A stretch of DNA of 64,000 nt, taken from assembly GCF_000471905.2 (NCBI RefSeq), contig NW_006494789.1, positions 3,051,176-3,115,175 of the forward strand. Direction: 5' to 3'. The first letter of the stretch is position 1. Each line of letters starts with the position of its first letter. The stretch is from Amborella trichopoda. Lineage: Eukaryota > Streptophyta > Magnoliopsida > Amborellales > Amborellaceae. This document shows, piece after piece, positions 63,904-64,000 of the stretch. Below the pieces are notes generated by a model, which saw only the letters and a program-made list of their open reading frames with translations, searched no databases and was not told where the DNA came from. The translations under genes were made by a program, and so were the position numbers.

Positions 63904-64000
63904 ACACTTCATATGAACTTTTGGTTTTATGAATGAAATGTCACTTTTTTTCTTTGAGTGTTGTGCAACATGTCTTTCGCTCTTCTGTCTTCTTCTGTTT

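Larger units (their letters stand above)
57734..64000 (-). mobile_element. Element 6: 3' part only, running off the window
   Basis: In the window: antisense ORF type I (62911-63903, plus), its promoter with TATA and hairpin (62006-62059), satellite blocks (61870-60596), AGATCT repeats (60595-60406), UTR block (60405-60041) and 3' LTR G (60040-57734). The polyprotein, PBS and 5' LTR would lie beyond 64000. The last 90 bases include TTTTATGAATGAAATG, the presumed 3' end of the antisense transcript. Confidence 0.6.

Overview
The window looks like plant nuclear heterochromatin built almost entirely from decayed long terminal repeat (LTR) retrotransposons. I see no host gene, no tRNA or rRNA gene and no CRISPR array. 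A flowering plant is suggested by three things: the Gag and protease fragments resemble plant Ty3/gypsy polyproteins; the primer-binding site reads TGGCGACTCCACTGGGGA, the type I recall from the large Tat/Ogre lineage (tRNA-Arg primer); and ORFs lie antisense to the element between the polyprotein and the 3' LTR, with tandem repeats in the 3' untranslated region, another Tat/Ogre habit. I cannot name the species.

All copies share one plan, written here in element orientation: LTR (about 2.5-2.75 kb, TATA box about 1.27 kb in) - PBS - leader and ORF1 (Ser/Pro/Arg-rich, unknown function) - gag (core domain, then three CHHC knuckles) - aspartic protease - a C-terminal extension of unknown function - a convergent antisense ORF (aORF) with its own TATA box - a 3' UTR of several satellite-like repeat families - purine tract - LTR. 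No reverse transcriptase, RNase H or integrase is recognisable in any copy, so the family looks non-autonomous. Every polyprotein is broken by stops and frameshifts.

Layout. 1-460: end of a Lys-rich ORF. 461-1905: partial LTR A. 1965-18856: element 1 (+), with a foreign LTR inserted at 5831-6843. 16105-25217: element 2 (+), sharing LTR C with element 1 and cut off inside the protease. 25218: inversion junction; everything to the right is in minus orientation. 25218-39300: element 3. 36738-53439: element 4. 50822-60040: element 5, which lost gag, protease and the repeats. 57734-64000: element 6, running off the window. Adjacent elements share LTRs (E between 3 and 4, F between 4 and 5, G between 5 and 6), so the block is two opposed LTR-internal-LTR-internal arrays.

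Most notable points: a conserved TATA box plus hairpin driving the antisense ORF; two unrelated antisense ORF types in the same slot (type I in elements 1, 4 and 6; type II in 3 and 5); a Gag in which a module of about 93 residues with a CHHC knuckle is repeated; 3' UTR satellites with copy numbers 8/6/16/4/0 and higher-order periods of about 97 and 296 bp; and a 3' UTR motif complementary to the element's own primer-binding site. Coordinates of decayed features are approximate, from reading and comparing copies by eye.
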